Positions 27,232 to 38,208 of a stretch of 64,000 nucleotides of DNA are shown in pieces. The first letter of the stretch is position 1, and the number at the start of each line of letters is the position of its first letter. The DNA is from Polyangia bacterium (lineage in GTDB: Bacteria; Myxococcota_A; Polyangia; Nannocystales; Nannocystaceae), in the NCBI GenBank assembly GCA_030424595.1, contig JAUHWG010000001.1:62001-126000 (forward strand). Direction: 5' to 3'. The notes beneath the pieces were generated by a model. It saw nothing but the letters and a program-made list of their open reading frames with translations, did not search any database and had not been told where the DNA came from. Both the position numbers and the translations under genes were made by a program.

Positions 27232-28323
27232 ATGCGATGCCTCATTCCTTCGCTGCTGTCCTTCGCCCTCTTCGCCTGCGGCGGCGACGCCGGTGAGAGC
27301 GAGTCCAGCGACGATTCCGGCGAGCTGGTCGACGCCCGCGACGAGGTCGTCCACGACGGCGACAGCTCAGTGCTCGCCGACTCCGACGACGCCAGCGCGG
27401 CCGACGAGTCCGACAACGACGACAACGACGACGTGACGGATGACGTCGCGGACGACGAGGCCGGCGAGGAGGCCGGCGAGGAGGCCGGCGACTTCGAGTT
27501 CCGCCCCCAAGCCTGCGTGCACGCGCTCGACGAGAAGCGCCCCCGGATCACGAAGTCCTCCCAGGACCGAACCCGGCGGGTCCTAAGGCACGTCGGCAAG
27601 CGGCTCGGCGCCCACGGTGAGTTCAAGAAGCTCCTCGCGCTGGTCGCCCTCCGCGAGTCGAGCTACCAGTCCGGGCTGGTCCACCGGCTCTCACCTGACC
27701 TTAACGCCAGCTACGTGAGCTGGCGCAAGATGTCCCAGCGCTACGAGAACAACCCCTTCGCCGACGACCCGTCGGTCTGGCAGACCTACGGTCTCTTCGG
27801 GATGAACTCGAACTACTTCACGCTGCTCTGGGACAAAGAGGCCGACCCGCGGGTCCTCTGCGATCCGATCGTCGACATCCTGCTCTACCGCCGCGCCGCC
27901 CTGCGAGCGCTGCGAAAGATGAACAGCGGCGCCATCCGCTGCAAAGACGCCGACGGCGAGAGCTTCGACGTCACCCTCGAGCCGACCTGGTACAACATCC
28001 ACCGGGCGGTCTCTGGCGGTAAGATCTGTCCTACGAAGCATGAGGAGCGCGCGGCGTCGATGCGCAAGTACTTCGTCGGACGCGCGACCCGCTCGGGGCT
28101 CGATCCCGACGGCATCGTCACGACCAAGATGCTCGGGACGGAGCCGTCGGAGAGCGTCGACGGTGAGCCCTGGGAGGACCAGGAGCACATGGTCATGGGC
28201 CTCTGGGAGGACATCGAGGCCGAGGAGCTCGAGGAGGCCGAGGAGGCCGCGGCACGGGAGGCGCAGATCCAAGCCCGCGCCGAGGCCCGCAAGGCCAAGC
28301 GCCGCGGCGGCTCCTCGGAGTGA
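27232..28323 (+). CDS. Lipoprotein with lysozyme/transglycosylase-like domain
   Basis: The 363-aa product has lipobox LFAC (Cys16) and a very acidic Asp/Glu/Ser linker (20-88). A domain of about 200 residues contains LALVALRESSYQSG (Glu142) and YGLFGMNSNYF (186-196). These resemble the catalytic Glu and GLMQ-type blocks of the lysozyme/SLT superfamily. The middle block DPRVLCDPIVDILLYRRAALRA fits the helical fold. A charged Glu/Ala/Lys-rich C-terminal helix follows. The ATG at 27232 has AAGGAG ten bases upstream; a TTG at 27229 is an alternative. The enzymatic call is an inference from two short motifs. Confidence 0.65.
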   Translation: MRCLIPSLLSFALFACGGDAGESESSDDSGELVDARDEVVHDGDSSVLADSDDASAADESDNDDNDDVTDDVADDEAGEEAGEEAGDFEFRPQACVHALDEKRPRITKSSQDRTRRVLRHVGKRLGAHGEFKKLLALVALRESSYQSGLVHRLSPDLNASYVSWRKMSQRYENNPFADDPSVWQTYGLFGMNSNYFTLLWDKEADPRVLCDPIVDILLYRRAALRALRKMNSGAIRCKDADGESFDVTLEPTWYNIHRAVSGGKICPTKHEERAASMRKYFVGRATRSGLDPDGIVTTKMLGTEPSESVDGEPWEDQEHMVMGLWEDIEAEELEEAEEAAAREAQIQARAEARKAKRRGGSSE

Positions 28324-28339
28324 CCGAGGCCGGCCTCGG
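28324..28339. other. Perfect 16-base palindrome right after a stop codon
   Basis: CCGAGGCCGGCCTCGG follows the TGA of the lysozyme-like gene without any gap. It can form an 8-pair hairpin but has no following T-run. It may slow or end transcription or protect the 3' end. The remaining 220 bases before fabH show nothing else distinctive. Confidence 0.4.
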
Positions 28340-28561
28340 CTGGCCTGACAGATCCCTCCCCGTCCCTGTGATCTTGGCCTCGTCCAGAGGATGCCCTCAC
28401 GTCGCGGCGGCGAGGCGAGCCTCAGCGACCGGTGAAGTCCTCCGCTGTGTGACGGGACGGGTCGAAGGGTGGGCTCGGAGACCGTGAGGCCGGCTGCCCC
28501 CGGACGCTCTGGCGCCCGCGAAGGTCTCCGGCCGCGCGGCCCGTGATAGACTCCCGCCGCT

Positions 28562-29614
28562 GTGACAACAAGCTCTCGACCCGTGACCAACGCCTGCATC
28601 TCGGGCACCGGCTTTTACGTCCCGCCCCGGACCGTGACCAACGATGACTTGATCACGAACTACGGGATCGACAGCACCGATGAATGGATCCGCCAGCGGA
28701 CCGGCATTGAGGCGCGCCACTTCGCCGAGGAAGGCGTGGGCAGCGCCGAGCTCGGCGCCCACGCGGCCAAGGACGCGCTCGCGGACGCCGGCATCGAAGC
28801 GAGCGACCTCGACCTCATCATCTTCGCCACGCTCTCGCCGGACTTCGCCTTCCCCGGCAGCGGCGTGCTCCTGCAGGAGCGCCTCGGCCTCAACGAGGGG
28901 CCGAACGCCAAGCACGTGCCCGCCCTCGACGTGCGCAACCAGTGCTCCGGCTTCCTCTACGCCCTGACCACCGCGAACGCGATGGTCCGCTCCGGCGCGA
29001 GCAAGCACGTCCTGGTCGTCGGCGCCGAGACCCACTCGGCAGCGCTCGATCTGTCAACCCGCGGGCGCACGGTCTCGTCGCTCTTCGGCGACGGCGCGGG
29101 GGCCGTCATCGTCTCCGCGACCGAGGAGGACCGAGGGATCCGCAGCGCACACATCGGCGCGGACGGCTCCCACGCAGAGACCCTCTGCCAGAAGATCTGG
29201 GACATCAGCAAGCGCCCCTTCATCCCCTTGAACGACGAGGGCGTGGGCCAGGTCGCCCCCGAGTACATGTACGCGCAGATGGACGGGCGGATGGTCTTCA
29301 AGCACGCGGTCGCCAAGATGAGCGCTGCGCTCCGCCGCGCCTGCGACGAGGCTGGCACCACCATCGACGACATCGACCTCTTCTTCTTCCACCAGGCGAA
29401 CCTGCGGATCAACCAATACGTCGCCGAACTCCTCAAGCTCCCCGCCGCCAAGGTCCCGCACAACATCGAGCGCTACGGCAACACGACGGCGGCGACCCTG
29501 CCGATCCTCCTCGCCGAGGCCGTCGACGACGGCACCCTAGTCCCGGGCAAGAAGATCGCGATGGTCGCCTTCGGCTCCGGGTTCACCTGGGGCGCCTCGG
29601 TCATCGATTGGTGA
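28562..29614 (+). CDS. fabH: 3-oxoacyl-ACP synthase III (KAS III / FabH type)
   Basis: The 350-aa thiolase-fold enzyme condenses an acyl-CoA starter with malonyl-ACP. The catalytic triad is intact: Cys128 in DVRNQCSGFLYAL, His277 in FFFHQANLRI and Asn307 in ERYGNTTAA. The tail GKKIAMVAFGSGFTWGASVI is typical. The GTG at 28562 is the start. The gene stands alone rather than in a fab cluster. That leaves room for a role in branched-chain starter use, or for OleA-like chemistry, which cannot be separated by eye. Confidence 0.92.
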   Translation: MTTSSRPVTNACISGTGFYVPPRTVTNDDLITNYGIDSTDEWIRQRTGIEARHFAEEGVGSAELGAHAAKDALADAGIEASDLDLIIFATLSPDFAFPGSGVLLQERLGLNEGPNAKHVPALDVRNQCSGFLYALTTANAMVRSGASKHVLVVGAETHSAALDLSTRGRTVSSLFGDGAGAVIVSATEEDRGIRSAHIGADGSHAETLCQKIWDISKRPFIPLNDEGVGQVAPEYMYAQMDGRMVFKHAVAKMSAALRRACDEAGTTIDDIDLFFFHQANLRINQYVAELLKLPAAKVPHNIERYGNTTAATLPILLAEAVDDGTLVPGKKIAMVAFGSGFTWGASVIDW

Positions 29615-29644
29615 TAGCTCCGCGCTCGTAGGCGGACGCTCCGT

Positions 29645-29756
29645 CCCCCACGGGCTGTCGTGAGAGCAGGGCGCAGCGGTGCCGACGAAGTCGATCTCCA
29701 GGTGCGTTTCTCATCGCGGGCTGGTGCGGGCCTGCCCCGCATGTGGGTCTGCTAGG
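29645..29756 (+). repeat. Dispersed intergenic repeat, copy C (3' half only)
   Basis: It aligns with the 3' half of copy B: GACGAAGTCGATCTCC, TGCGTTTCTCATCG, GGTGCGGGCCTGCCCCGC, ATGTGGGTCTGCTAGG. Upstream it keeps CACGGGCTGTCG and GGGCGCAGCGG. It lies 30 bases after the fabH stop and ends about 105 bases before the M28 peptidase start. Confidence 0.75.
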
Positions 29757-29862
29757 GTCTGAGGCGCCGTCGTGTCGACGTCTTCGCGGCCTCATCCATC
29801 GGCGATCTCTGGCCAGGAGAGCGCTGCGCTGGATCGCGCCATCGCTGCTACTCTGCGCCCCT

Positions 29863-31668
29863 ATGCGCCGCCGCTCGCTCTCCCTCCCGCTCCTCGCCGC
29901 GCTCGCGTTCGGACTCGCCTGCCACCCGAGCGCGGATCCGCAACGCCCGGATCCGGCGAACACCGACCAGGTCGCCCAAGCACCCGCCGATCCGTGGGAG
30001 AGCGTCCCGCCGCCGTCCGCCGCGACGATCGAGGCGCACCTCAGCTTCCTCGCCGCCGACGCCCAAGAAGGTCGTCCTCCCGGAACCGAGGCTGACCTCC
30101 GGGTCCAAGCCCACATCCAAGCGGCGATGGAGGAGTTCGGCCTGGAGCCCGCCTTCGGCGAGTCGTTCCTCCAGCCGCTCGAGGTCGTCGACGGCGTGCG
30201 GCTTCGGGGCGACGCGGAGAGCCAGCTGAAGCTCGGCAAGGCCGACGACAGCGTCCCCCACAACATCGTCCCCTTCGGCCACGACACGGGCGACGCCCCC
30301 GTCAAGGCGAAGCTCCTCTACGTGGGCCAGGGGATCCCCGGCGACAAGGGAGACGGGGACTACGCCGGCCTCGACGAGGCGATCAAGGGATCGATCGTCG
30401 TCGCCCTCGCGACCACCCCCGACGATCCCCACCTGCCCCCCTCGCTCTCACGACCGCAGTCACGGGTCATCGCCGCCCGGGATCGCGGAGCTCTCGCGGT
30501 GATCCTCGTCGACCCCGAGCTCGAGGTCTCCTACCCCAACCACGGCGCCTTCAGCGATCTTCAGATCCCGGTGGTCAGCGTCGGCAAGACCGCTGCGCCG
30601 CAGATCTTCGCGGCCCTCCAGGCCCGCGGCGGCAAGCTTCCCAACGTCGGCGCGAAGAGCCGGCGCGAGGCTGAGCTCGCGACGCCGATCGAGCCTATCC
30701 GCCTGGCGACCGCGAACGTCGGCGGCCTCCTGCGCGGCGACGGGAGCACCGGCAAGCGCATCGTTCTCGGCGCCCATATGGACCACCTCGGCCGCGGCAC
30801 CAGCTCCTCGCTCGCGCCCGGCGTCGACGCGATCCACAACGGCGCCGACGACAACGCCTCGGGCGTCGCGACCGTCCTCGCCCTCGCCGAATCCCTCGCC
30901 TCCGTCCCCGCCTCCGCGCGCCCCTACGACGTCGTCTTCTACGCCTTCGCCGCCGAGGAGATGGGGCTCCTCGGCAGCAAGCACCTGGTCGAGCAGCTCA
31001 GCGACGCCGAGCGCGGATCGATCGCAGCGATGATCAACTTCGACATGGTCGGCCGCCTCCGCGACAGCTCCGTCATCGTCTCCGGCACCGGCACCTCGGA
31101 GCCCTGGCCCGATCTCCTAGAGCGCAGCCGCGGAGCCCTCACCGTCAAGGCGAGCGAGGACGGCTACGGCGCCTCCGACCAGACCTCTTTCTACGAGGCG
31201 GGGCTGCCGGTGCTTCACTTCTTCACCGGGGCCCATGACGACTATCACAAGCCGAGCGATGACATCGATCGGGTCAACATCCCGGGGGCCGCGCAGATCG
31301 GCGGTGTCGCCCTCGGGGTCGTCCGCCTCCTCATGAAGGAGAAGCCGACGCTGGAGACCGTCAAGGTCGCCCGCAAGGCGCCGACCCGCGGCGGCTTCCG
31401 GGTCTCGCTCGGGACGATCCCCGACTACGCTGCCCAGGTTGACGGCGTCAAGCTCACCGGCGTCCGCCCAGAGGGGGCCGCGGAGAAGGCGGGGCTCCAG
31501 GCGGGCGACGTGATCATCAAGCTCGCCGATCGCGAAGTTCACAACCTAGACGACTACATGGCCGCCTTTGGCGTCCTCAAGCCGGACGTCGAGATCAAGG
31601 TCGTCGTCATGCGCGGAAATGATCGCGTCGAGCTCGACATGACCCCCTCAGCGCCCACCAGACGCTGA
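29863..31668 (+). CDS. Lipid-anchored M28 zinc aminopeptidase with PA insert and C-terminal PDZ domain
   Basis: The 601-aa product has a lipoprotein signal (ALAFGLAC) and a PA-like insert (residues 130-250). The M28 catalytic domain has all zinc and catalytic residues: AHMDHLGRG, NGADDNASG, AFAAEEMGLLGS, NFDMVGR and DDYHKPSDD. A C-terminal PDZ domain (about 515-590; GVRPEGAAEKAGLQAGDVI) probably binds protein C-termini or exposed strands. It would release N-terminal amino acids outside the cytoplasm, perhaps for scavenging. I chose the ATG at 29863 because the signal peptide starts there, although the frame is open upstream into the repeat region. Confidence 0.92.
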   Translation: MRRRSLSLPLLAALAFGLACHPSADPQRPDPANTDQVAQAPADPWESVPPPSAATIEAHLSFLAADAQEGRPPGTEADLRVQAHIQAAMEEFGLEPAFGESFLQPLEVVDGVRLRGDAESQLKLGKADDSVPHNIVPFGHDTGDAPVKAKLLYVGQGIPGDKGDGDYAGLDEAIKGSIVVALATTPDDPHLPPSLSRPQSRVIAARDRGALAVILVDPELEVSYPNHGAFSDLQIPVVSVGKTAAPQIFAALQARGGKLPNVGAKSRREAELATPIEPIRLATANVGGLLRGDGSTGKRIVLGAHMDHLGRGTSSSLAPGVDAIHNGADDNASGVATVLALAESLASVPASARPYDVVFYAFAAEEMGLLGSKHLVEQLSDAERGSIAAMINFDMVGRLRDSSVIVSGTGTSEPWPDLLERSRGALTVKASEDGYGASDQTSFYEAGLPVLHFFTGAHDDYHKPSDDIDRVNIPGAAQIGGVALGVVRLLMKEKPTLETVKVARKAPTRGGFRVSLGTIPDYAAQVDGVKLTGVRPEGAAEKAGLQAGDVIIKLADREVHNLDDYMAAFGVLKPDVEIKVVVMRGNDRVELDMTPSAPTRR

Positions 31669-31681
31669 TCTCGTCGGGCTT

Positions 31682-31717
31682 CGGCGCCGCCCTCAGGGTC
31701 GGCGCCGCCTTTGTTTG
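31682..31717 (+). terminator. Terminator after the M28 peptidase gene
   Basis: CGGCGCCG (31682-31689) pairs with the identical palindromic block at 31700-31707 around a short loop, and is followed by CCTTTGTTT. It lies 14 bases after the stop codon at 31668. Confidence 0.65.
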
Positions 31718-31876
31718 CACCTGCACCGAAGCGGGTGCCCGACCCCAACTTCTCGCAGACGACCACATCCTGGCGGTCTCTCGGAAGTACCGAGGGGCCG
31801 CCGATGCTGCTACACAATTACAGAGCCGCATCGATTCTGACGACTCCGATGACCCTGCGACATACGGATCATACCC

Positions 31877-33385
31877 ATGCGACACCTTAATCATATCCGT
31901 CCGCTTATCCTCTGCGCGCCTCTCCTCGCCCTCCCCTCCGCCGGCTGCCAGGGCGACGACGTGGGCACCTCAGCCACCGACGGTGCGACCGACTCGGACG
32001 CCACCGGCGGCTCGGCCCAGACGGAGGGGACGACCGGCTCGGACTCCGGCTCGGACGACGGTACGGGCTCCGGGACGGCGACCTCGACAACCTCGGACGA
32101 CACCACCACGACCGGGACCACAGACGACACCACCACCGGTCAGATCACCGAGGACACCGGCGAGGGCGAGTGCGGCGATCTCATGGTCGACCCGGGCGAG
32201 GAGTGCGACGACGGCAACCTCGATCCGGGCGACGGCTGCGAGGCCGACTGCACCCTCACGCCGGCGCCCGACAACTGTGGCAACGGCGAGCTCGACGACG
32301 ACGAGGCCTGCGACGGCGACCTCCTCCCGGTCACCGAGTGCTCCGACATCGATGAGAAGTTCACCGGCGGCGCCCTGAGCTGCGCCGAGAACTGCTCCTT
32401 CAACACCTCCGCCTGCGAGGTCTGTCAGGCGCCCGGCCAGGTCATCCCCTGCGACGCGGAGTCCGACGACGTGCTCCACGCCCTCGGCCTCGCCTGCGAC
32501 ACCCTCGGCGACGAGTACGCCGACGCCAACAAGCACATCCCGATCGAGAAGTTCAGCTTCAACTCCCCGGACACCGACGCCTACCGGGTCGCGAAACAGT
32601 TCGGCAGCCACCTCGTCGACGACGTCCCGATCTGGGGGCCGAAGGAGGGCGAGAAGTTCCTCCTGATCAGCACCGGCAACCTCCCCCCGGCGACCCCCGA
32701 CGGGGTGGTCCTCGCCAAGCCGGGCTCCGCCCAGACCGGGGTCACGCAAAACGACAACCAGGACGGCCTGACCTCGCTCCCTGGCGTCATGAGCCACAAG
32801 GTCGGCTCGAACAACGGCGGCGGCGGAACCCCCTTCGTCGGCTGTGACGGGACCAACGACTGCTCCGACACCCTCAGCGCGCAGTGGAACCTCGGCACCA
32901 AGACCGCCAACGACGTGCTCTACTTCCAATTCGACGTCAAGGTCCCCAAGGGCACCTACGGCTACAACGTCGACTTCGCCTACTTCTCGGCCGAGTATCC
33001 GGAGTGGGTGAACACCTCCTTCAACGACATGGCCGCGCTCTGGTCGACGAGCGAGAGCTACACCGGCAACGTCACCTTCATCAGCGACAACAACAACTCC
33101 GCGCGACCGCTGACGGTCACCGCGCTCGCGCAAAACGGCCTGATCAAGTTCATGCCGGACGCGCCCGAGCTCGCGGACACCGGCTTCGACGGCGAGGGCG
33201 GGGGTACAGGATGGGCGACGGTCAAGGGCTCGGCGACCCCCGAGGAGACCTTCACCCTCGCCTGGACGGTCTTCGACAAGGGCGACTCGATCCTCGACAC
33301 GGCCCTGCTGATCGACAACTGGCGCTGGGACTGCGCCGGCTGTGTCCCGAACGAGGTGACATCCTGCGGGATCGCGCCGCAGTAG
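31877..33385 (+). CDS. Lipoprotein with DUF4215-like Cys repeat and choice-of-anchor-L-like domain
   Basis: The 502-aa product has a lipoprotein signal (LLALPSAGC) and a long Thr/Ser/Asp/Gly linker to about residue 95. One DUF4215-type repeat follows (CGDLMVDPGEECDDGN), then a Cys-rich bridge. The large C-terminal domain has FAYFSAEYPEWVNTSFND and DKGDSILDTALLIDNWRW, the hallmark blocks of choice-of-anchor-L proteins. These are surface proteins often tied to cell-surface sorting. The function is unknown. The ATG is at 31877. A sparse-GC leader with ATCATACC precedes it, and hairpins flank both ends, so it is probably monocistronic. Confidence 0.83.
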   Translation: MRHLNHIRPLILCAPLLALPSAGCQGDDVGTSATDGATDSDATGGSAQTEGTTGSDSGSDDGTGSGTATSTTSDDTTTTGTTDDTTTGQITEDTGEGECGDLMVDPGEECDDGNLDPGDGCEADCTLTPAPDNCGNGELDDDEACDGDLLPVTECSDIDEKFTGGALSCAENCSFNTSACEVCQAPGQVIPCDAESDDVLHALGLACDTLGDEYADANKHIPIEKFSFNSPDTDAYRVAKQFGSHLVDDVPIWGPKEGEKFLLISTGNLPPATPDGVVLAKPGSAQTGVTQNDNQDGLTSLPGVMSHKVGSNNGGGGTPFVGCDGTNDCSDTLSAQWNLGTKTANDVLYFQFDVKVPKGTYGYNVDFAYFSAEYPEWVNTSFNDMAALWSTSESYTGNVTFISDNNNSARPLTVTALAQNGLIKFMPDAPELADTGFDGEGGGTGWATVKGSATPEETFTLAWTVFDKGDSILDTALLIDNWRWDCAGCVPNEVTSCGIAPQ

Positions 33386-33414
33386 CGACGACAGCAGCTC
33401 GTCGCCTGTCGTCG
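33386..33414 (+). terminator. Possible terminator hairpin after the surface lipoprotein
   Basis: CGACGACAG (33386-33394) and CTGTCGTCG (33406-33414) form a perfect 9-pair stem around an 11-base loop immediately after the stop codon. No T-run follows, so termination is not certain. In the rest of the 334-base gap I find only the sucC promoter candidate. Confidence 0.45.
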
Positions 33415-33603
33415 ATGGCGTCAGTCCTCGACGATCCCCCACGACCCCGGGGCTGACCTCGCCCTCCACCGAGAGGGATGATCCTCTCCGTCAGCAGGCC
33501 GAGCGGTGGACCCTCGCGTCACCTGGGTGACGATGGACCGCTCTGGGGTCCGTCATGGCGCTGCGCAGGCGCGTGCGCGGCCGAGATCGCGCCATCGTCG
33601 GCG

Positions 33604-33633
33604 TTGCCAGCGTCGACCGGCCGCTGGTATACG
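33604..33633 (+). promoter_or_regulatory. Candidate sigma-70 promoter for sucCD
   Basis: TTGCCA (33604-33609) and TATACG (33628-33633) are separated by 18 bases, 87 bases before the sucC ATG. Both hexamers match the housekeeping consensus well for so GC-rich a genome. Confidence 0.45.
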
Positions 33634-33719
33634 GGCGCGGAGCCCACAGGGAGCGTGGCGCTCGCTGACCCGGAGGGGCAACCGGCGGAGTCGGTCGTCC
33701 CTCCACCGAGGAACCATCC

Positions 33720-34912
<1,193 letters not shown>

Positions 34913-34916
<4 letters not shown>

Positions 34917-35794
34917 GCGTCCTCGTCGACAAGAACACCCGCCTCCTCGTGCAGGGCATCACCGGCAAGGTCGGGATGTTCCATGCCCAGCTCTCACTCG
35001 ACTACGGCACCCAGGTCGTCGGAGGTGTGACCCCCGGCAAGGGTGGCTCCAAGGTCATCGACCTGCCGGTCTTCGACACCGTCGCCGGCGCTGTCGAGGG
35101 AACGGGCGCCAACGCGACCGTCATCTTCGTCCCGCCGCCCTTCGCCGCGGACGCGATCATGGAGGCCGCCGACGCGGAGATCCCCCTGATCATCTGCATC
35201 ACCGAGGGCATCCCGGTCGCCGACATGGTCAAGGCCAAGCGCTACCTTCAGGGGCGCTCGTCGCGGCTTATCGGCCCCAACTGCCCGGGGATCATCACCC
35301 CCAACCAGTGCAGGATCGGGATCATGCCGGGCTACATCCACCAGCCCGGCAAGATCGGCGTCGTCTCACGCTCCGGCACCCTCACCTACGAGGCCGTGCA
35401 CCAGCTGACGACCCTCGGGCTCGGCCAGACCACCGCGATCGGCATCGGCGGAGACCCGGTCAACGGGACCAACTTCGTCGACTGCCTCAAGCTCTTCCAA
35501 GAGGACCCGGAGACCGAGGGGATCGTCATGATCGGCGAGATCGGCGGCTCCGCGGAGGAGGAGGCCGCGGCCTTCATCAAGGAGAACGTCACCAAGCCGG
35601 TCGTCGGCTTCATCGCCGGCGTCACCGCCCCTCCGGGCAAGCGCATGGGCCACGCCGGGGCGATCATCTCCGGCGGCAAGGGTACGGCTGAGGCCAAGCT
35701 CGACGCCCTCCGCAGCGCCGGCGTCCACATCTCGGACACTCCGTCGGACCTCGGCTCGACGATGGCCTCGGCGATGGGCAAGGCCGCCTCCTAG
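34913..35794 (+). CDS. sucD: Succinyl-CoA synthetase alpha subunit
   Basis: The 293-aa partner of SucC carries the CoA site and the phosphorylated histidine. Motifs: [64 protein letters not shown], and [19 protein letters not shown] with the active His. The ATG at 34913 overlaps the sucC stop, ensuring coupled translation of the two subunits. A good terminator follows. Confidence 0.97.
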
Positions 35795-35814
35795 CAGGCC
35801 CCGCCCCCGCGAAG

Positions 35815-35867
35815 GCGCCGACCTCGGGGTCCCCTGTGGACTCCTGAGGCCGGCGCTTTCTCAATTT
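35815..35867 (+). terminator. Terminator after sucCD
   Basis: GCGCCGACCTC (35815-35825) pairs with GAGGCCGGCGC (35846-35856) with a single mismatch, followed by TTTCTCAATTT. It sits 21 bases after the sucD stop. Confidence 0.7.
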
Positions 35868-35948
35868 GTGGTGAGTGTCGGGACGCGCCCCCAGCGGCGC
35901 AATGGAACCATATGAAATATATGTAAGCCAGACACCTATTGGTAAATC

Positions 35949-35968
35949 CGCGGAGGCGTGCCTCCGCG
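35949..35968. repeat. Perfect short inverted repeat in an AT-richer leader
   Basis: CGCGGAGGC and GCCTCCGCG form a 9-pair stem around GT. It lies in a locally AT-rich stretch (ATATGAAATATATG nearby) upstream of the DUF4215 lipoprotein gene. It could be an operator or part of a leader RNA. Confidence 0.4.
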
Positions 35969-36062
35969 CACTCGCTTGCAAAAGGGGTGTGCCTCGCCTA
36001 AAAACGCTCATCGACGTTGCATCTACAAGGCGATGGTTCGCCCTGTACCAACGGTGAGTGCC

Positions 36063-37169
36063 ATGTCCTACGCCCGCAGCAAATCGCTCCTTGTCGCCCT
36101 CTTTCTGACCACCGCCTGTGAGCCTCGGGACGGTGATGATGATGGAATGGTCGTCCTGACGACCAGCACTGGGGACATGTCGACAGGCAACATGTCGACG
36201 GTGTCGACGGTCACCGGGGTCCCGACGACGACGATGCCCTCGACGTCCTCGACCACCGACATGACCGGCACGGACAGCGACAGCGACAGCGACAGCACGA
36301 CCTCGCAGACCACGACCTCGTCGACCACTTCTCCGAGCGTCTGCGGTGACGGTATCGTCGAGGGCGACGAAGAGTGCGACGACGGCAACCTCGAGGACTA
36401 CGACGACTGCACCAACGAGTGCCGGTCTCCCGTCTGCGGCGACGGGATCATCTACAAGGGCGTCGAAGAGTGCGACGACGGCAACGACAACGACGAGGAC
36501 TCCTGCACCAGCGAGTGCAAGGACGCCGAGTGCGGCGACGGCTTCCAGTACCTCGGCTTTGAGGAGTGCGACGACGGCAACGAGATCAACGAGGACGCGT
36601 GCACCGACGAGTGCTCGACCGCCATGTGCGGCGACGGCTACGTCCACGACGGCGTCGAGACCTGCGACGACGGCAACAACAAGGGCAACTACGGCGGCTG
36701 CGCACCTGGCTGCAAGGCGTTCGGCCCCCACTGCGGCGACGGCACGGTGCAGAAGAGCGAAGGCGAGCGCTGCGACACCAACCCGCCGCTCGCCAGCGTC
36801 ACCTGCAACGACAACTGCACCTACAACTTCGCCAACGCGACCCAGCTCTACTGCGCCTTCAACTGCACCTGGGACCCGGTACCGGGGTGTCAGAAGGGCG
36901 ACGCGGACATCTTCTGCAAGCTCAAGCTGGGCAGCCCGACCGCGAAGGCGCAGAGCTTCAACGCCAACACCAACGTAGGCTCCTCGACCAACGGCTCCGG
37001 CTTCCCCTGCGCCAACCTCGGCCAGGCGATCCCGAACGACACTCGGGTCAACCTCGGGGCTCTGCCCGAATTTGGCGTCAACTTCCCCGTCCTCTGGCAG
37101 AACAAGGACATCCTCAGCAGCCACGGTAACGGCGACACGATCGTCAACATCACCTGCGTGGACAACTAG
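36063..37169 (+). CDS. Lipoprotein with four DUF4215 Cys-rich repeats
   Basis: The 368-aa product has a lipoprotein signal (VALFLTTAC), a Ser/Thr/Met/Asp linker (20-90) and then four DUF4215 repeats with the core CGDG-x(4-6)-G-EECDDGN and spaced Cys pairs. A fifth, degenerate repeat follows (CGDGTVQKSEGERCD). The C-terminal region of about 110 residues (NLGQAIPNDTRVNLGALPEF) is unrecognised. Such proteins are abundant in myxobacteria and are probably disulphide-stabilised surface stalks. The ATG at 36063 is chosen because the signal peptide begins there. Confidence 0.85.
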   Translation: MSYARSKSLLVALFLTTACEPRDGDDDGMVVLTTSTGDMSTGNMSTVSTVTGVPTTTMPSTSSTTDMTGTDSDSDSDSTTSQTTTSSTTSPSVCGDGIVEGDEECDDGNLEDYDDCTNECRSPVCGDGIIYKGVEECDDGNDNDEDSCTSECKDAECGDGFQYLGFEECDDGNEINEDACTDECSTAMCGDGYVHDGVETCDDGNNKGNYGGCAPGCKAFGPHCGDGTVQKSEGERCDTNPPLASVTCNDNCTYNFANATQLYCAFNCTWDPVPGCQKGDADIFCKLKLGSPTAKAQSFNANTNVGSSTNGSGFPCANLGQAIPNDTRVNLGALPEFGVNFPVLWQNKDILSSHGNGDTIVNITCVDN

Positions 37170-37260
37170 GAGCCTCGGGCCATGCATGAGGAGGGTCGAC
37201 CCGATCCTGCCGCGCGCTTCGTGCTGATCCTCATCGCCCTCGCCCAGGCCCTCGAACGTC

Positions 37261-37291
37261 GACAAGGGCGCCCCCTGTGGGCGCCTTTGTC
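37261..37291 (+). terminator. Terminator after the DUF4215 lipoprotein
   Basis: GACAAGGGCGCC (37261-37272) pairs with GGCGCCTTTGTC (37280-37291) with one G-T pair around a 7-base loop. The T-rich arm end makes it a plausible intrinsic terminator about 90 bases after the stop. Confidence 0.65.
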
Positions 37292-37362
37292 CGTCCCACG
37301 TCAGGGCCCGCGAGCGCAACGAGCGCTCGAGTGTCTGCGGACGCTGATGTAGACTCTCGTCG

Positions 37363-38208
37363 ATGTCGAAGAAGGTGATCAGCCGCGACGTAGCGGAGCG
37401 CCTGAGCCGCCTCAACCTCCCCTTTGACGCCTACGGGATGGATCCCTACGGGATCTCCCGAGCGCACCTGGGGTTGTTCTTCACCTTCCTCGAGGTGTTC
37501 TACAAGCACTACTTCCGAGTCCGCTGCTTCGGCATCGAGAACGTGCCGAAGACCGGGAGGGCGATGCTCGTCAGCAATCACTCGGGCGGCATCCCCACGG
37601 ACGGCGGCATGCTCTTGGCGTCCCTCTTCTTTGAGGGGGAGCAGCCCCGCCTCGCCCACGGAATGGTCGAGAAGTTCGCCCAGACCTGGCCCTTCGTCTC
37701 CCACTGGTTCTCCCGCGTCGGCCAGCTCCCGGGGCTCCCCGAACACGCGATCCGCCTCCTCCAGGACGACCGCATCCTGATGGTCTTCCCAGAGGGAGCA
37801 CGGGGCACCGGAAAGCTCTACAAGGACCGCTACCAGCTCGTCCGCTTCGGATCTGGCTTCATGCGGATCGCCCTCCAGACGAAGTCGCCGATCATCCCGA
37901 CGGCGTTCATCGGCGGCGAAGAGGCGCTCCCCTCGATCTATCACGCGAAGACCCTGGCGAAGATCGTCGGCGCGCCCTACTGGCCCGTGCCCCCCTACCT
38001 GGTGCCGATGCCCCTCCCCCTCCCCTGCGAGGTCCACTACGGAGAGCCGCTCTACTTTGAGGGCACCGGCAACGAGGCCGACCACGTGATCGAAGGCTAC
38101 GTCGAGCAGGTCAAGCTCGCGATCAGCCGACAGATCAAGTACGGCTGCGCCCTGCACGGTCAGCGACGGGCTGGCCTGTCCTACGAGAAGCTCGGAGAGC
38201 GTCCATGA
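37363..38208 (+). CDS. Lysophospholipid acyltransferase-family protein
   Basis: The 281-aa product transfers acyl groups to a lipid-type acceptor (LPLAT/PlsC superfamily). The acceptor motif is [10 protein letters not shown] (His73, Asp80), with six residues between His and Asp instead of the usual four, as in the MGAT/DGAT-like branch. The FPEGARG motif is at 142-148, and [13 protein letters not shown] later matches the substrate-binding block. No transmembrane segment is evident beyond an N-terminal amphipathic stretch. It overlaps the next gene by ATGA, so the acyltransferase and the SDR-like protein probably act together. Confidence 0.87.
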   Translation: MSKKVISRDVAERLSRLNLPFDAYGMDPYGISRAHLGLFFTFLEVFYKHYFRVRCFGIENVPKTGRAMLVSNHSGGIPTDGGMLLASLFFEGEQPRLAHGMVEKFAQTWPFVSHWFSRVGQLPGLPEHAIRLLQDDRILMVFPEGARGTGKLYKDRYQLVRFGSGFMRIALQTKSPIIPTAFIGGEEALPSIYHAKTLAKIVGAPYWPVPPYLVPMPLPLPCEVHYGEPLYFEGTGNEADHVIEGYVEQVKLAISRQIKYGCALHGQRRAGLSYEKLGERP

